Positions 62,750 through 64,000 of a DNA stretch of 64,000 nucleotides are shown piece after piece. The stretch is from positions 2,867,501-2,931,500 of the forward strand of contig NZ_CP110139.1 in assembly GCF_025979885.1 (NCBI RefSeq), in the 5' to 3' direction. A program made the position numbers and the translations under genes. The DNA comes from Hymenobacter sp. YIM 151500-1 (GTDB lineage Bacteria > Bacteroidota > Bacteroidia > Cytophagales > Hymenobacteraceae). Under the pieces are notes generated by a model, which had not been told where the DNA came from, searched no databases, and saw only the letters and a program-made list of their open reading frames with translations. The first letter of the stretch is position 1. Each line of letters opens with the position of its first letter.

Positions 62750-64000
62750 TTACTCCGTCAGGGTTCCCGTAACGCGGGCGTACTCCAGCCGGGCCGTCAG
62801 GAAGTCGTACACGGCTTGCAGGTAGTCGCGCTGGGCTTGCTGCTGGGTGGCTTCGGCGTCGAGGGCTTCGCGGGGCAGGGCGCGGCCGGCCTGCTGGCGC
62901 AGGCGCACCAGCCCCGCCGACTCGGCGGCCACGGCCACGTTCTGGCGGCGCACGGCCACGGTGCGCCAGGCGTTTTGCAGCTGTACGCGGGCATTGGCGG
63001 CCTCGTAGCGGATGGTCTGCTGTAAGTCGGCCTGACGGTTGCGGGCCTGCTCAGCGCGCAGGCGCTGGGTTTCCACGCGGGTAGCGCGGGCCGAGCCGTC
63101 GAGCAAGGGCAGGGCCGCTTGCAGGGCCACGTAGGAGTTGCCGTACCAGTTGGGCACGTTTAAGGCGCTGGTCAGCTTATCGTCGAAGCCCTGGGCGCCC
63201 AGAAAGCCCACTACGCCCAGCGTCGGCCGGGCCCCGCGCCGCTCGGTTTGCTCGGCGGCCAGGGCCAGCTCGGCGTTCAGCTGCTCCTGCTGGTACTCGG
63301 GACGGCGGGCGGCTACATCAGCGGCGGCCGGGGCGGGGCTGGCGGTCCAGGCGGCGGTGTCGGCGGTGGCCGTGAGCAGAGAAGCCAGCGGGTCGGTAAG
63401 GCGCAGCGTAGCGGCCTGGGTGGCATCGGTTCCCAGCGTGGCCAGCAGGTTTTGCTTGCTCAGCACCACGTTCTGGCGGGCCAGGTCCAGGGCCAGAGTG
63501 GCGTTGGTGCGGTTGATGCGGGCCGTGGCCACATCGGTAGCCAGGGCACGGCCGGCGCGCTGGCGGGCCGCCAGGTCCTGGTAGACGGCCTGGGTGCGCA
63601 CCGAGTCGGCGCGGGCAAAGCCGAGCTGGGTTTCGCGCAGCAACGCTTCGTAGTAGGCCCGGCTTACGTCCTGCACCAGCGCCACCCGGCCGCGCAGGGC
63701 GGCGTTGGCGGCCAGCTGCTCGCTCACGGCATCGGTGCGGCGCTGGGCCAGGGCCCCGGCATCGTAGATGCGCTGGTTGAGGGTGAGGCCGGCGCTGGAC
63801 TGCCACTTGGTACCGAAGCGCACGGCTAGCCGCTCACCCGAAGCGGGATTGGCGAAGTTGGGGATGATGTTGGTGGGCAGGATGGCGTTGTAGCGCAGGT
63901 CGGCGGCCCCCGACAGCTGCGGGCCGTACAAGCCCCGCGTGGCCCGGCTGGCCTGGGCGGCTATCTGCTGGTCGAGCGTGAGGTTGCGGTAGGTGCCCTG
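62750..64000 (-). CDS. TolC family outer-membrane efflux protein (partial)
   Basis: At least 417 residues; the start lies beyond the window, and the frame stays open to position 64000. Long alpha-helical heptad regions (AQRRTDAVSEQLAANAALRG, RTNATLALDLARQNVVLSKQNLLATLGT) and an internal repeat of the helical pair (about every 200 residues) identify the TolC family. It should be the outer-membrane duct of a tripartite efflux or secretion pump; the inner-membrane and adaptor genes are probably upstream, off the window. DUF6150 follows. Confidence 0.92.
   Translation of the reverse strand, partial: QGTYRNLTLDQQIAAQASRATRGLYGPQLSGAADLRYNAILPTNIIPNFANPASGERLAVRFGTKWQSSAGLTLNQRIYDAGALAQRRTDAVSEQLAANAALRGRVALVQDVSRAYYEALLRETQLGFARADSVRTQAVYQDLAARQRAGRALATDVATARINRTNATLALDLARQNVVLSKQNLLATLGTDATQAATLRLTDPLASLLTATADTAAWTASPAPAAADVAARRPEYQQEQLNAELALAAEQTERRGARPTLGVVGFLGAQGFDDKLTSALNVPNWYGNSYVALQAALPLLDGSARATRVETQRLRAEQARNRQADLQQTIRYEAANARVQLQNAWRTVAVRRQNVAVAAESAGLVRLRQQAGRALPREALDAEATQQQAQRDYLQAVYDFLTARLEYARVTGTLTE

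Overview
The window is a piece of a high-GC chromosome from a member of the Bacteroidota, most likely a Hymenobacter-like bacterium (Cytophagales). The signs are the 16S rRNA gene, -7 promoter elements of the Bacteroidota type (TAnnTTTG), secreted enzymes with type IX secretion C-terminal sorting domains, and lineage-typical families (DUF2480, S41 protease, PlsY, PorT-like beta-barrels, DUF5687-type ABC partner, DUF6150). There is no prophage, CRISPR array or intact insertion sequence. The only transposase-like gene is a REP-associated Y1 protein.

Layout. 1-2635: the front of an rRNA operon on the minus strand (5' end of 23S, a spacer with no tRNA, complete 16S, boxA-like leader, four tandem promoters). 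2794-9233, minus: a beta-lactamase-fold serine hydrolase, a lipoprotein, an APC amino-acid permease, DUF2480, tsaB and a DUF433/DUF5615 toxin-antitoxin-like pair. 9315-11732, minus: the operon rpmH-rnpA-ctp with a near-perfect promoter. 11736-12578: a RAYT gene framed by REP hairpins. 12581-20615, plus: M61 peptidase, lipoprotein, GH16 glucanase, then a TPR-histidine kinase and an NtrC-type regulator. 20734-22271, minus: small disordered protein, PfkB-type kinase, tRNA-His. 23070-27032: RhlE-like helicase, then minus-strand membrane protein, upp and a FemAB/GNAT-like gene. 27206-37910, plus: Asp-box glycosidase-like protein with a sorting domain, Wzi/RemB-like barrel, MsbA-like exporter, GmhA, YifB. 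38123-41477: DinB with its WYL regulator, PyrD and the 40-residue ribosomal protein bTHX. 41647-48405: PagL-like deacylase, three small outer-membrane barrels, M20 dipeptidase, PlsY. 48706-53964, minus: a 1752-residue secreted protein with four lysine tracts. 54255-64000: PrmA, an S8 protease with sorting domain, an ABC transporter pair, a decayed DoxX gene, a fatty-acid hydroxylase, an ECF41-like sigma factor, DUF6150 and a partial TolC.

Much of the gene content serves the envelope and secretion: lipoproteins, barrels, exporters, lipid synthesis and modification, and polymer-degrading secreted enzymes. The housekeeping genes are translation-related (rRNA, rpmH, rnpA, tsaB, prmA, bTHX, tRNA-His) or belong to pyrimidine metabolism (pyrD, upp).

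The most unusual content lies between the genes. One class is a RAYT/REP system whose gene starts and stops inside REPs. A second is a family of modular inverted repeats whose TGA-rich outer arms sit directly against stop codons. Others are a 30-bp perfect inverted repeat before pyrD and a 56-bp perfect palindrome.
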